DNA of 64,000 nucleotides, taken from NCBI RefSeq assembly GCF_014898055.3, contig NW_023604295.1, forward strand, positions 70,076,545 through 70,140,544. Reading direction: 5' to 3'. Shown here one piece after another: positions 1 to 12,867 of this stretch; within the stretch, counting starts at the first letter, position 1, and every line of letters starts with the position of its first letter. The DNA comes from Talpa occidentalis (taxonomy: Eukaryota > Chordata > Mammalia > Eulipotyphla > Talpidae). Below the pieces are notes generated by a model. That model ran no database searches. It had not been told where the DNA came from and saw only the letters and a list, made by a program, of their open reading frames with translations. Made by a program: the position numbers and the translations under genes.

Positions 1-2297
1 ACATAAGAAGCTGCTTAGAGTGAAGATGTGTTATTAACTTTTGATGCAACCTCTTCACTTTCAACTTTCTAGTTTTCTGTGGCCTTCTAATAGATTTCTA
101 GGATTTGACTTGATGGGGGAAAAATGGCTTTAAAACTGCTAAGGACCATCTTACTCTTAAAGATTTGGTGGTGAAAACTGTAAGATAGCAGGATCACCTG
201 TTTGTTGTCACATCTAATTATAGATGTCAGAAGGCTACTTATTTCCTGAACTGATCTCAATTACATTTGATTTTGAGAAATATTTGGAACTGCTTTAAGA
301 TTCAAGTGTGATGATTTATTCTAATTCTCAATGTTGCCATGAAATATATTTATTTTTTAAAAAATCACTGGAGTCAACTCTTAATAACCAAGATATTTTA
401 TCAGATTTTAAATCTCATCAATATAATACAAATAGCTGTAAAATTAACATCAAGAAGTGAGATTATTGTAAATATGTAGGAATATATATATATATATGTT
501 CAAATGTTAGTCATGGAGAAAAGTTAGTTTAATCATGTAAAATTAAAAAAACTTGGTAACTACAATTCTTATCTATTTCTTAATGTTATGGAATGGTATC
601 AAATGAGAACAACAAAAGAAAAATTGAATAAGTAATATTCAAAATAAGTTTCTACCCATAGTCTAGAGGGGAACTGGATATACCCAGAGGGCCCCTTGAC
701 TTAGAGCAAAACTTAGAGCATCTCTTTCATATTAGAGACAAATTTCAATTCTGAATAGTCTCTACAGGGCCAGTTTTGATCCAGCTTCTTAGAGGTGCTT
801 ACATCTGAACATGTTCTGAACATGCTTGGGCACCAGGACTTGCCTTTGGTCAGACTCTCACTATTAACATCCTCCTAACTCGGTTTTAGTTACCCAGACT
901 CCAGTGGTTACAAAATGTTTCATATTTCTTGTCATAATTTTGGTGTGCCTAAACAGAATAAAAGAAAATAAATGGTCTAATATTTTTTGTAGATAAGATC
1001 AGCCAGTTATTGAAACACATATATAAATATTGCTTTTGGCAATCATTTAAGTAAATTTGCAGATCTATGTATATATTGTTTTTTACTTAAAATATAATAA
1101 ACACATTACTACTCATTTAAGTTATAACCTGGGTTTTTCCTTACCTCTTTTAATTTGACCTTGGCAATTTCTTAAAATACTTTTTACTTTTCTCTATTAC
1201 TTTTCTCGCATTCCTTATCAGTTTTGGCAATGAAATAGTACCATATATAAGTACTATATTTAAGCTACTAGATTATATCCCATCAATGAATATGTTAACT
1301 GTATGTTAATATTTTTACAAAAAATATTTCCCTCAATTATTTTTCTTATATGACAGTCCACTACTTCCTAAATTATAAATCTTATGCAATGAACCCTGTA
1401 TTCTAGGGTTATAAAAACAATTTAGATAAATCTGAGATAATGCCATTAACTGTTCCACAAGGACTTATTGTATAACAGATTCTGAAGATGGTGTTTTGAC
1501 TCAGTTATATTTTGAGATGTTCACAATCTACTGTTGCTTTCTTTCTTAATATAGCTCAATCAGTTTTCACATCATTGTTTGATGTTTCTATACTAATATT
1601 CAAAATTCCAGTTTTTTCTAAAGATCTTTCTCTTTAATTTGTTAAACTGAAAATTCAGAAGGCAGTTTAAAGGTCAATGATTTGAAGTTTGGGTAATACA
1701 GATTCAGGTAGAAAGTATATAACATGCCTCAAGGAAGGATAAAATTGGGGGTCTTGTGGGAATACTATAGGAAGATAAAGTGATTGTTTAAAACATTTAC
1801 TAGTGTTAGTAAGTTTAAACTTTTCTTGGCTGTGCATAATTGATTACTGATTCTCTTTAAAGGATGAAAAAATTACTGAATCTATCCTCTGACTAAAAGT
1901 ACAAAAGCACCAGTTTCCTTACTCTGATGACTTTTGAAACATTGGTTGCTTGGTTGTTTCTTTTTTGCTTGGTTGTTTCTTAATACATTTGTTTTGGGCC
2001 CTCTCCTAAGGTCTTTGACCCCTTCTAAGTTCTTGACTTAGTTCAGGGGCGATAGATAATCTAGTTTCTCTGCAGTGACTCCTGAACTCCATTCAAAAAT
2101 GATTTCACACCATAACCACAACAGTGTGGCAATATAACCCGAAGAGCTGGGATTCTATATTTTTGAAACATCTACAGTATTTTAAGTGAATGTTATTTTA
2201 AAAATATTTAAGAAATATCTTAACAGATGTCAATTTTTCATATTTACTATTTGTGACTTTATTTACCGACATCAAATTTAAATTAAGACTTTAAAAA
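1..2297. other. AT-rich intergenic sequence, nothing recognised
   Basis: About 2.3 kb without a defensible gene or a repeat I can name. There is a short TA run near 483-497. No open frame of note and no clear splice-site pair was seen. Confidence 0.5.
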
Positions 2298-2308
2298 ACA
2301 AAGGATCA

Positions 2309-2597
2309 GGGCCTCCCCGGTGGTGCAGCAGGTTGAGTGCAGCCCTGTGAAGCTGTCTGCAGCCTCTGCAGCAAGGATTTGATTCCTGGCTGGCCAGGGC
2401 TATTCCCACATGGCGCAGCAGACCTCTCCTGACACCTCCGCTGCTCCCCTCAGCAGTGCTTTCGTTCTGTCTGCCTGTTCTGCTCCCCACTCTGTCTCTG
2501 GTGAATCCTCTCACCCTCCCGCTCCTCTGGTCTGTACTCCAGCTATTGTATAAATAAAAAATAAATCTTTAAAGACAAACAAACAAACACACAAAAG
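2309..2597 (+). mobile_element. tRNA-derived SINE, type 2, full length
   Basis: Starts GGGCCTCCCCGGTGG, carries a box A-like TGGTGCAGCAG and a decayed box B (GATTTGATTCC), and ends in an A-rich AAATAAATC tail followed by a CAAACAAA stretch. It is flanked by a 12-bp direct repeat ACAAAGGATCAG (2298-2309 and 2598-2609), the target-site duplication of L1-mediated insertion. The minus-strand open frame over it is not a gene. Confidence 0.92.
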
Positions 2598-2609
2598 ACA
2601 AAGGATCAG

Positions 2610-2870
2610 ACAAAGACAAATGGTAAGACTGACCCTAGAAAGCGGACCATTGATCTGAGACACTCAGGAGAGGGGGAGGGGGAAGGGGAGAGTAGAGAAC
2701 AAGGGGGCAGGACAGTGTGGTGGAGTGTAGTGGAGGATAGTTGGTGCTTTTGTGGTGGGAAAACTGGGTGACCACACCTGAGGGAAGAAATGGTATATTG
2801 TGAAAAAATAAACAAGGATGTTTTAAAAAGAAGAGAGAGAAATTAATACATACATCCATACTAATATTTG
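2610..2870 (+). mobile_element. L1 3'-UTR fragment (older subfamily)
   Basis: A purine-rich GGGGGAGGGGGAAGGGG tract is followed by GTGACCACACCTGAGG and then AACAAGGATGTTTTAAAA. The same order of motifs appears in reverse complement at the 3' end of the old L1 at 49125-49310, so this is read as an L1 3' end on the plus strand. The SINE at 2309 sits at its left edge. The two antisense frames here are composition artefacts. Confidence 0.55.
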
Positions 2871-2879
2871 TGAATAAAA

Positions 2880-3640
2880 GTCTTTAAAAGTAATATATTG
2901 TACACCACTATATAACTTTGAATCACTAAAAAGAAATAGATGATAATCATAGGTTCTCAGGTGTTTGCTAGTTACGGGTATTTCTGACAGTTTAGAAAAA
3001 GGGAGTAGTAAGATACTATTAACAAAGCGTGTTTAACTTCTTGTGACCATTAAGCAGTATAATAAAGGACAGAATTTCATGAATATGGGATCCTAAATAA
3101 TTAGGTTTGAGTCACAAAACTGGCTGTTCTTCTGAAAAATAATTTATTCCAGAGTATAAGCTTAGGAAGACACAAATGGTGGCATTTTTGGTGATCTTGC
3201 AAGTTTATGCCATAGATTACATTGTTTAGTGCTGAAGGATATCAATTTTCTTGATATAAAACTTGAGTAGTGCTTGGGTTCAACTAATTTGAAATCTGTG
3301 ACATACTGCTTATAATATTTTATTACCAATAATGGGTTAGTGGAAGCTATTTGATAATATAACTCAATTTTTTGACATGACAAGAAACATTCCAATAGAA
3401 AAGTGTCTTTACACAAATGATTTGAATTTATTTAGAATGAATCCACTACTAAGGAACAAAGATATGTTAAGATATGAAAAATGTTATCTATGTTGTTTCA
3501 TGTAGAGAACATTGTTTTCCAGTAACCCGATATTTCTGATAAAAATACTAATAATAACTTTTATATTTTAAATCTAAAGGCTACACTTAAACATAAAAAG
3601 CAATGTAAAATGTTGTTTAACTCTATATAATGTACTATTT
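2880..3640. other. AT-rich intergenic sequence
   Basis: No repeat or gene recognised. An 84-codon antisense open frame (3162-3416) has no recognisable domain and is probably chance. Confidence 0.5.
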
Positions 3641-3643
3641 ATT

Positions 3644-4757
3644 TTTTTTAATTTATTTTTTTTTATTTATTTGTTTTTGTTTGTTTGTTTTTTTTTTATT
3701 TTTATTTTTATTTATTTTTTTTTAATCTTAAATTTTATTTTTATATTCCCCCATACAATTGCAAACGCCCCATTCTGACCCCAATCCTTCCCCTCCCGCC
3801 CCCCAACCCCCAAAAAGTGTCTCTGGTTCATAGTTTTTTGTTGATTTTGATTTTCACTTTCTTATATTCATTTTCCTGGTCCCTTATTTAAGTTTTCTAG
3901 ATTCCTGCTATGAGTGAGACCATCCGGTATTTTTCTTTTTCTTTTTGGCTTATTTCGCTGAGCATGATCCCTTCCAGCGCCATCCATGTTGCTGCAAATT
4001 GCATGTGTTTATCTTTTTTGAATGCTGAGTAATATTCCATGGTATATATGTACCACATCTTCTTGATCCAGTCATCTATTTTTGGGCATTTGGGCTGTTT
4101 CCAAAGCTTAGCTATTGTAAACACTGCTGCTATAAACATAGGGGTGCAGGTGCTCTTTGGAATTGATGTTTCTGTGTCCTTTGGGTAAATACCTAGGAGT
4201 GGAATTGCTGGATCATATGGAAGCTCTATGTTTAGTAGGTCCAGAAATCTCCACACAGCTCTCCATAGTGGTTGGACCAGTTTGCACTCCCACCAACAGT
4301 GCAGAAGAGTTCCTTTTTCTCCACATCCTCGCCAACATTTGTTGTTGCTAGTTTTTTTAATATGTGCCATTCTCACTGGTGTGAGATGGTATCTCATGGT
4401 AGTTTTGATTTGCATTTCCCTGATTGCAAGTGATGTTGAACATTTTTTCATATGTCTGTTGGCCATTTGCATTTCCTCTTCAGAGAAGTTTCTTTTTAGC
4501 TCTTCTGCCCATTTTTTGACTGGATTATTTTCTTTGTTGTTGCTGAGTCTCATCAGCTCTTTGCAGATTTTTGTGATCAGTCCTTTATCATTAGTGTTGG
4601 GTGCAAAAATGTTCTCCCAGTTGTTGGGGTTTCTCTTTGTTTTTGTTATTGTCTCTTTTGCTGTGCAGAAGCTCTTTAATTTGATGTAGTCCCAGCTGTT
4701 TATCTTTGTCTTCACTATCACTGCTTTGGGTGATGTGTCTGTAAAGATGTCTTTGAT
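3644..4757 (-). mobile_element. 5'-truncated LINE-1: ORF2 C-terminus plus 3' UTR
   Basis: Read on the minus strand, the frame from about 4757 to 3897 encodes the end of L1 ORF2p, the reverse transcriptase/endonuclease of an autonomous retrotransposon; only its C-terminal segment is present. The stretch starting at the Met at 4721 is open for 274 codons without a stop or frameshift. It shows [34 protein letters not shown], the C-terminal Cys/His cluster (C129, C133, H141, C146, spacing CX3C-X7-H-X4-C), LLGIYPKD and MEYYSA. The matching frame continues about 12 codons beyond 4721 and stops at the truncation point. The 3' UTR is G-rich on the minus strand (3740-3895) and the poly(A) appears as a T-rich tract at 3644-3735. 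No clear target-site duplication was found. The endonuclease and RT catalytic domains are missing, so it cannot be active. The intact frame implies a fairly recent insertion. Confidence 0.93.
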
Positions 4758-4759
4758 TT

Positions 4760-5540
4760 AGATAAGCACACGTGCAACTATTCTATCATGTATATTTTTA
4801 TCATAAGACTATAATTTGGCAGTGACCTATACATTATATTTTCAAAAGTAAAAATATCCTTAAAACATGTTATTTTAATTTCAATGAGAAATTTTCCCTA
4901 CCTTCATTTCAATTTTTGTTGTAATTCAAACAAATCTGAGTTGTTTGTTCTTAATAATTTTAAGTATGTGATGACTTTGGCTTTTAATACTTTTCAAATT
5001 CAAAATTATTATTTCATCTGCATTGATGTAATACTGTGAATTTCTCAGTGTCATTCGGGGAATTAAGTTACTTGCTTTTATATACATATTGATTACATTG
5101 TTAGTGATTTATGGATTCCTTTCTCTAATAATTCATCCAGGAACAGCATATCACCAAGTTATCTAAAATCACGTAGTTTTCATACATCATGTATTATTTT
5201 TTTCACATTTAAAAATCAGGTAATTTATTTTATCCCTTTTCCATATATTTGCTAGATAAAAACTTTTAATGTATGGCAATTTTTAACTATCACATTTTCT
5301 CTCTTCTCTCTTTCCCCCATCTTCCCCAGTCCGTTACTAGCACTTTTCTACTCTCTGTATGGAGTACATTTCATACTACTCCCAGTGTTTCTTTTTTTCT
5401 TTTTCACATTTATAGAGTCTAAGGATTTTAATTGAAATTTCTAGGAACATAGAACATAAATGTTTTCACCAAAACAGGCAAAATGTGAAATGATAATGTG
5501 TTAGTAAACTTGATAGGAGGAATGCTTACATTATGTTTAT
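4760..5540. other. AT-rich intergenic sequence
   Basis: Nothing recognised. A pyrimidine-rich stretch lies at 5300-5410. Confidence 0.5.
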
Positions 5541-5544
5541 GTTT

Positions 5545-5632
5545 TTCACATCATCACATTGTATAATTTAAATGTCTTACATTTTTATCTGGCAATTATA
5601 CCTCAGTAAAGTGGAAAATAATTACACAATGC
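5545..5632 (+). mobile_element. Old L1 3'-end fragment
   Basis: Contains ATCACATTGTATAATTTAAA and CAATTATACCTCAGTAAAG, a pair I associate with the extreme 3' UTR of old mammalian L1 subfamilies (attribution from memory). Confidence 0.5.
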
Positions 5633-5689
5633 CATTGTATAAGAAATAATTTTCTGTTTTCTTTCATTTTAATGTAATAATGGTGTGAT

Positions 5690-5778
5690 ACATGCATCTG
5701 AGGAGGTGTGATGATCCTGTATCTCTCAATCAAATAAAATATTGTAAACCAATCTTACCTCAATAAAAAGAAATTCTG
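5690..5778 (+). mobile_element. Old L1 3'-end fragment
   Basis: Reads GAGGTGTGATGATCCTGTAT, then CAAATAAAATATTGTAAACC, then CCTCAATAAAAAG. The same order occurs at 13295-13440 and partly at 56180-56375, suggesting one L1 3'-end family on the plus strand. Confidence 0.5.
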
Positions 5779-5779
5779 T

Positions 5780-6940
5780 TTTAGGAACTTTGAACCCATA
5801 TAATACTAATACGTGTTAAAAAAAAAAAAAGAAACAGTCAAAGAAACATGGGAATTTGTTGGTGAAACCAACTAAATGGTCAGAGTCATGTAGATGACTC
5901 TATAACTTTTTGTTTTTTATTTTGTGTCCCTTTTCTTTATATATTTCTACTAGTCTTTCCAATAAAGTAACTAAAGGCATTGGAAGTACAGTTTCAGGGA
6001 CAAGACACTTCATTTTCCAATAGAGTTGACATGGAAACTTTTGGTGAGACCAAGATGAAAAGATACACATGCTAAAGTAGACTGGCAAATAATAAGATGA
6101 ATTCACCCTAAAGAATTTCTGTCATTTCTGGGGGTCATGTAGTAACCATCACAGACTTTGTTTCACTGTGAAGGATGAGTTTGAAATGACATTGTTTAGC
6201 ACATTTGCACATTAGGGTGGGCATGTTTCTAAAAATTATTTTAGTTTCAAAAGACTAATATCAGAAATGCATATTTGAAAGGACAAAGTATTCAGGTGAA
6301 ATGGCATAAAGAGTGAAAAACTGTCAAATAATAAGTGAGGAATGTACAGAAAATCAAGCATAAATGTACTTCAATTACTAGAATTGAATCCGTTTTTTAA
6401 AGCTGGCTACTGACCTACCTTAAGGAAAAAAAAAAAACTTTCATAAATAAATTAAATTTAACTTTATGTGACTATAAACTTTTAAAGTTTATAATTTGCA
6501 CAGACATTTGAGATATTAATGATGTTATGTTTATATAACACCTGGTCCAAATGAACTCCAGATAATTTATGAATAACATCTCATTAAACATATGTGAAAG
6601 AGCCTGTATTGCATAACCCTTGGCTATCTGTTACTCAGATTTAATAACTAATGTCCACAGAGCCCAAGAGAAATAGAAAAATGTACAAAATTAATATGTA
6701 TTTATGTGTGTGCATCTGATTTGCAATAATGTAAATCACCCAGCATGACTTTAGAATAATTAAGGAAAATTAAATGCACAGTCTTTTGATATCCAGTTAG
6801 TTTTCTTTCAACATAATCCATTAGGAATTTGTCAATATTTCTATCCTTGGATAAATAATATATAAACATAAATTTATATTTCTTGAAAATAGAACATGAT
6901 GTTGAAATATAATTAGCTTATATGTAAACTTCTATAATAT
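5780..6940. other. AT-rich intergenic sequence
   Basis: Poly(A) runs near 5819 and 6426. A 68-codon antisense frame (5900-6106) has no recognisable feature. No repeat family identified. Confidence 0.45.
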
Positions 6941-6950
6941 TTTTTTTCAG

Positions 6951-6996
6951 GTGTATCCTGGAACTCATTTCTGAATTCAAAACAGCAACAACAAAA
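6951..6996 (+). other. Candidate short exon with consensus splice sites (unproven)
   Basis: A TTTTTTTTCAG polypyrimidine tract and AG acceptor end at 6950, and a GTAAGG donor starts at 6997. The 46 nt between them are open in one frame (first base skipped), reading CILELISEFKTATTK. An alternative donor GTAAAA at 7002 gives 51 nt. I do not recognise the peptide, and chance AG...GT pairs are common in AT-rich DNA. Confidence 0.2.
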
Positions 6997-7004
6997 GTAA
7001 GGTA

Positions 7005-8925
7005 AAATTTTTTCTTAGGCATTATTATTTTTCAGAAATTAAAATGTCCAGAGTCATGAATGACTTCATATAAAATAACTAAAGTGAGTTAATCTTAGGT
7101 AGAAATATCAACATAAAATATTCTTTTTAGCATTTGAAATTTATTAAATCAGTTTTTGATTCATTGAAATAAATGAGCTTCCCATAGTATGATTTAGGAT
7201 CTTGGTGAATTCTGGGATCACTGTAACATATAGTAATTGAGATGAGTGTGATTTCTATACTGAATTACCCATTTAAAAATATGTGTAAATAATATGTTTA
7301 TAATTATGTTTAAAATAGTCTTTATAAATTCTAATTTGTTAGTATGAGTATCTTCTATTTCCACATATATGACTCTGTCTCAGAAAATCAAATTTGTTGT
7401 TCAGATTACTTGTCAGTAAATAGGAATGAGAAAAGTAACGACTTTAAAAGATAATTTGCAATTATTAACAGTCCTGAAGGGAAATATGGATAGTAAAACA
7501 ATAATAGTAGGGAATCTCAACACAATATTTACATCAATGGCTATATAATCCAGAAAAAAAATAACCAAGAAAAAAACAACAAAGCAATAATATTTATTGT
7601 TTTTCTTATTGATACAAATATTTCCCTGAATTTATTTTATATTTAACACAATCTTAATAATGCCAATAATCATTTTAGTAGAGATAGATAAGGTGATCCT
7701 AATGTCCTTATATAATATGAAAGAGTAAATATAAAAACCTTAAAAATGAAATAATTGGGAGGGACTAGCCCTTCATCATAGTGAAATATACTATTAGCTT
7801 ATGTTAATTATTTATATGTTATGAAATATGACTATATATAAACATATTACATACACATACTGGAAATTGTCTATAATTAAGAGAGTGGCATTAGCACATG
7901 TATAGATAGATCACTGAATTAAATAGACAGTTCAGACTGACAAAAATATATACAGAAATGTATTACTTAATGGTGGCAACCTGATACTAATATCAAATAT
8001 TCTTTGATACTGATATCAAAAAAATTGAAATAAATAAATGATAAATTGTATGTTTTCAAGATTTTTATATAGATTTTGTAAATGTCTTAAGTTAACCCTT
8101 TTGTTGATATAAAAGGCATGCCTTTATCACTGTACCCTTTCAGGATTTTTGCATTTATATATTTACATTTTTTATTTTTTCCTATGACTATTTTCTCTTG
8201 ACTCCTCATTTATAAGACACAAAATTATCTTGAAGCTAATTTTCTAAAGACCATCCCATATCTTTGATATGTAATGGTTCATGGAAATAAAAAAAAAAAT
8301 GTGTAGGAAAAAAGTAGTGGAAAAAAAGTGCCAATGCATATATTTATAAACCTCACTGGTTCTCAAGGAAATAATAAAATAAGAGTTAATTGAATCCAAG
8401 GGAAATAAAATGGCAGATAATAAAAAAAGAAAGAAATCAGTAAAATGGTTGAACATTTAAAAATTAGAAAAATGTCAAAATCAAAACTAGTATTTTGGAA
8501 ATCATTAAATGATGTAAGAAGACAAAAAGAAAAAAAAGAATAAAATATCAGTATGCAGACTGTTGAGCAAATGTTTTACACTTGTACTCTATCACAAGTT
8601 ATCTTTGATTATTTGATAACCTATGATGTATCTACAGTTCTTTATTTATGCTCATTTCAATACAGAATGGTAGAAGTTACAGGCCATCATTATAAATAAG
8701 AGAGAGACACATGGATACATCTCATATTCAAATGGTCAAATATGTGTGAATGTGGAGGAAGTGCTGTGGATGGGTGGTAAATAAGAGTAGAACAAGTGTC
8801 ATTTTAAAAAATATTTTATTACTTTAAGTCTTTTCAAGACTGCATGAAAATAAGAGAAAAGGAAATAGATTTGTGTGTTCCAATTCTTGAGACCTGGAGG
8901 TCCAGGGAGAGATTTCTTAACAAGT
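7005..8925. other. AT-rich intergenic sequence
   Basis: No gene or nameable repeat. A poly(A) run at about 8288 belongs to a low-complexity A-rich stretch at 8280-8560. Confidence 0.5.
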
Positions 8926-8929
8926 ATAA

Positions 8930-9090
8930 GATTTTATTTTGGAGTGATGGAAATGTTTTCAAGTGTTTCAGAGGTGACCATTGTGTAGGATTGTAAATGT
9001 AGAAGTCACCGTTGAATTGTATGCTTTTGAATGGTTAATTTTAGTCCATGGGTATTCTGTATCAACCAAATAAACAGATAATATGTTAAA
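8930..9090 (+). mobile_element. Old L1 3'-UTR fragment
   Basis: The sequence GGAGTGATGGAAATGTTTTC, then TTGAATTGTATGCTTTTGAA, then GGTTAATTTTA and AATAAA follows the order I recall from older mammalian L1 3' UTRs on the plus strand. Decayed, with no coding remnant. Confidence 0.5.
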
Positions 9091-9094
9091 GGAT

Positions 9095-10960
9095 ATTAAA
9101 AAATAATGCCTTCAAATGAGATTTTTGATACTCATTTTTAGGTCTTTCAGGACCACACACCCAGTGTTTTCAAATCTTTATATGTTTATATGAAGTTGGA
9201 AATCTGTTGTGAATATTAATGCACTTTTGATTCCTCTATTTACTTTTACCAAACTAAGACTCTGGTAATACTGTGATTCAATCACTTCTTTCATATTTAA
9301 CTTATAAAAGGCAAAAAAAAAAAAAAAAAGATGTTCTCAAAGATACAGGGTAAAAATATCCAACAGCAGCAACAGAAATTTTATTTTCCACATATCCATC
9401 CTTCACCTCCAGTGAACACTTCTTGAGTCCTTCCCTTCTATTTTCTCTTTTCCCTCCATGCTTTTTTTCTCTCTTTATATATTTATTTTTGCTATGTTAC
9501 CATCTTTTCTTTTTATTCAATTTTATATAATTTCAGGAATCTCATTTTATTACAGTTGTTAAAATATGCACTGTTCCTATATAATAAATATATAAATATA
9601 TTATCTCCATAACAAACTAATGAATCACAGGGAAGTGTATAGCTTATATCTTCTCTAAAAGATGGATGTTATAGTGACCAAATGTGGACAGAATTTCATC
9701 GCAAGTTGAAAAACTGTCAAAATAAAATTGAATATCTGTATTTATCCACGTGATTTTATGATTTTAAAATACAATGAAAAAACCAATTCGTTCATTTTTA
9801 AGTAAATGCTTTAGTAATGCAATAATTGTGATGAGCACTGAGATAATTTAGAGGATTGATATCGTGGAATAAAGTAATATTTAAAATTATTCAGAAGTAA
9901 ATATTATAGTATTTTGTAGTGGTATACAATCGTAAATTGTCATGAATACACAGTGTTTCATATTTTATGATATTTCATATAATTATTTTGGTGTAGAAAA
10001 CTCAATTGCTATTTTTGGATTAAAAGCTCCATTTATATCATCAAATACACTTTTTGCTATATATGTTCTATCTTCAGTCCCAGTGGTATGAATTAAGAAC
10101 ACTTTTTATTTGTAATCCTGCCTATGCTATGTGCTTTTTAAACTATGTATTCTTTATTTTTTTATACTTAAAACTTCAAAGTAAGTAACATTTTCGAAGG
10201 ATTATTACCCCTAATGCTTTACCATATTAGATTATGACTTAATATATTATGGTGGTAATAAAGCTGCAATAGTTTTGAAAATACAATTAACAAAAAGAAT
10301 TATAATATTTTGTAAACCAAATTAGTAAATAATGAATAGATATAGCAATATCTACAAAGTGTTGAATGGATTTATTTGATACAAGAATACCATAAAGTTG
10401 GTAATTTTTATGCAAAAAATATTAAGGAAACAGAAGACTACAAGCTTATAGAAAAAGGAAAACATGTTTTTAATGTTAAATGCTCACTTCATGTGGTATT
10501 TTTATATTTTTACCATAATGGGGTTGCTGATTTATAATGATGATAGCTGACTCAACAATGGAAATATGCTAGCAAAAATTATATCAGGAAGAGCAAATGC
10601 CCTGATAGTTAAACATTTTCTTAAAATAACCTAAATTTGGGAGCAATTATATTCAGCAATAGTTGCACTTTCTTTTCAATCACTAAAATAGCCCCATTAA
10701 AGCATAACTCATTTAAAGATATCTCATAAAAATGGAAGTAAAGCAAATATAGTTCTACCTTTCAATGGAGAATTGAGCCAACTCAAGCAATTTTCTGCAG
10801 CAATGTGTTTATGTTCAGTTTATTTCTTAACCTCAAGGGAGTAACTGTAGAAAAGTTGACTCTGAAGTTATTCTCTAATGGTCGATTTCTTCTTGTCTTC
10901 TACTTGGACTGAAATCCTGTGAGGTAAAAAGCCATCTCATCCTATCATCTGCTTGTACTG
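9095..10960. other. AT-rich intergenic sequence
   Basis: A 17-A run lies near 9313. No gene or repeat family recognised across about 1.9 kb. Confidence 0.5.
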
Positions 10961-10964
10961 AGAC

Positions 10965-11172
10965 CTTTATTTTTTTAATAAATTATTTTATTTTATATAA
11001 TTCTTACATCATTTTTCAATTTTGCATAATGTATGCATATTCATTTTGGTTATATTCCCCATATAATTCCCACCCCCTTTTTCTGACCCTAATCCTTCTT
11101 CTCCTCCTCCCGGGCCCCACTGTAGTATGTCTCTGGTCTATAGTACCTTGTTGATTTTGATTTTTACTTTAT
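10965..11172 (-). mobile_element. L1 3'-UTR fragment, 5'-truncated
   Basis: On the plus strand: CATCATTTTTCAATTTTGCA, CCCCATATAATTCCC, GTATGTCTCTGGTCTATAG and TTGTTGATTTTGATTTTTAC. These match, in order, the 3' UTR of the L1 at 3740-3880 and the copy at 43905-44130, so this is a very short L1 insertion on the minus strand. Confidence 0.7.
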
Positions 11173-11174
11173 TG

Positions 11175-12190
11175 CAATTAGTCTATTTTATGGGATACTC
11201 TTTGGCATAAATACAAGAGAGAACATCAGGATCCAATGACCATAGTGTTTTTCATTTCATTTTCTATGTGAATAACCTAGTGATGAGCTATTATAAAGAC
11301 AACTGGAAATTTAGGCAACGAAGAAAATATACAAAATTGTAGCTATATTCTACAAAACTTTCATTGTTTCTTCCTTATTACAGAGCTTAGAACTGTTTTC
11401 TTAAGTTAATCCAAAATGTAATAAACTGTGATAACTTTGAATATGGTAAGAGAGTGCCTAATCTCAGACAGTAATAATAGTTTATAAAGGGAACTATCCC
11501 TTTCCAATGGAAATTGCAAATACACAACATTAAAATCATGAGGACTAATTTTCATAGTATAGATTCATATCAAAAATTAAAATAAAGTATTCTGTAGCAG
11601 GTTTCATTTTTATAAAGCTGGTGATGTGATCCTAAACCATATTGTAATTATCTGCAAACAGGGCTAATGATAGTCTGCCTCTTGCAAGCACAGCCTATTA
11701 TTCCACTCTCACCAGTCTCTTGTCAAATTACCTTATTGTCCAAAATGAGTAAATTCCCTAGGATTTGTTGGTTTATGCACTGTAAGAAAAAAAATGAGCA
11801 TTTTCAATTTATGAAAATCAAAATTCTGGCAAATTAAATTCAAGGAATAGTTGTGTGCTGAAAATATGAGGATGAATAACACCAAGCTTTATTCCTCAAG
11901 AAACTTATAGTCAAACTACACTACGAGTTGTTAAAAAAAAAAAAGTATAAATTGAGTATATTGAGCATGCCATATGTGGGCAAGCACAAAATAGTCCTCA
12001 TGAGTATGGTATAAAGGGAATTCTAGGGTTAACTTTAACAAGGGAAAGGTCATTTTTGCTACAACTGAGGATGTACAAGAGTTTATCAGGTCTTGATGCA
12101 GAGAATGAGTATTCTATAGAAAGACAATGGGGTCAAATACTTTCAGTACTGATAGTGTATAGCTTATATTATTCATTTAAGAAACACTAA
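11175..12190. other. AT-rich intergenic sequence
   Basis: Nothing recognised; a poly(A) run lies at about 11933-11944. Confidence 0.5.
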
Positions 12191-12194
12191 TTGT

Positions 12195-12468
12195 GGGCCT
12201 CCCTGGTGGCGCAAGGGGTTAAGCACTGCACTATGAAGCAATTGCGAACTCTGCAGCGTGAGTTCAATACCTGGCCAGCCAGGGAGCGACCCATATGGCG
12301 AAGCAGACCTCTCCTGTCTTGCCCACTGCTTCCCTCAGCAGTGTGTTTCAATCAGTCTGCTTGTTCTGTTCCCCACTCTGTCTCTGGTGAGTCCTCTCAC
12401 CCCCTGCATCTCTGGCCTGTACTTCAGCTCTTGTATACACAAATAAATAAATCTTAAAAAAAAAAAAA
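12195..12468 (+). mobile_element. tRNA-derived SINE, type 3
   Basis: Starts GGGCCTCCCTGGTGGCGCAA, with GGGGTTAAGCACTG, a decayed box B (AGTTCAATACC), a body with CTCAGCAGTG and CTGTCTCTGGTGAGTCC, and a tail ACACAAATAAATAAATC plus poly(A). No clear target-site duplication. The 88- and 62-codon frames over it are element-internal. Confidence 0.92.
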
Positions 12469-12474
12469 TGTTGA

Positions 12475-12860
12475 GTACCTACTAGTTGTCAGAAAATGGG
12501 AAAAACTCATGAATTACAAATACAGGATACCTTTCCTGAAAAGCTCATAGAGAATTGGGGATATAGTGACAACTCTACACTAGAGATCATTAAGAGATTG
12601 TTACCAGAGGTGAGCACATGAGAGTCTTACTAGAAAAGATGTTTAACCAAGTGTGAGTTATTAATATACAGTTTTGTAAGGAGAAACACCTCCACTGTGT
12701 ATTGAATACATGGACAGTTGCAATGTAGATACCAGCTGAAGGCAAATACCACAGTGCAAAGTAGACTGTTTAAAGTTATAATTATGTGTGATGGATGGCA
12801 AAGCAAATTTCAATTGACTACCACATTTATAGTGAGCAACCCAATATTTAAGAGTATTCA
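12475..12860. other. Intergenic sequence
   Basis: Unique-looking; a 66-codon antisense frame (12661-12861) has no recognisable content. Confidence 0.4.
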
Positions 12861-12867
12861 TTCATTA

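Noticed and set aside
4157..4689. Plus-strand frames of 64 and 153 codons
   Set aside because: They are antisense to the L1 ORF2 frame on the minus strand, which has clear ORF2p motifs.
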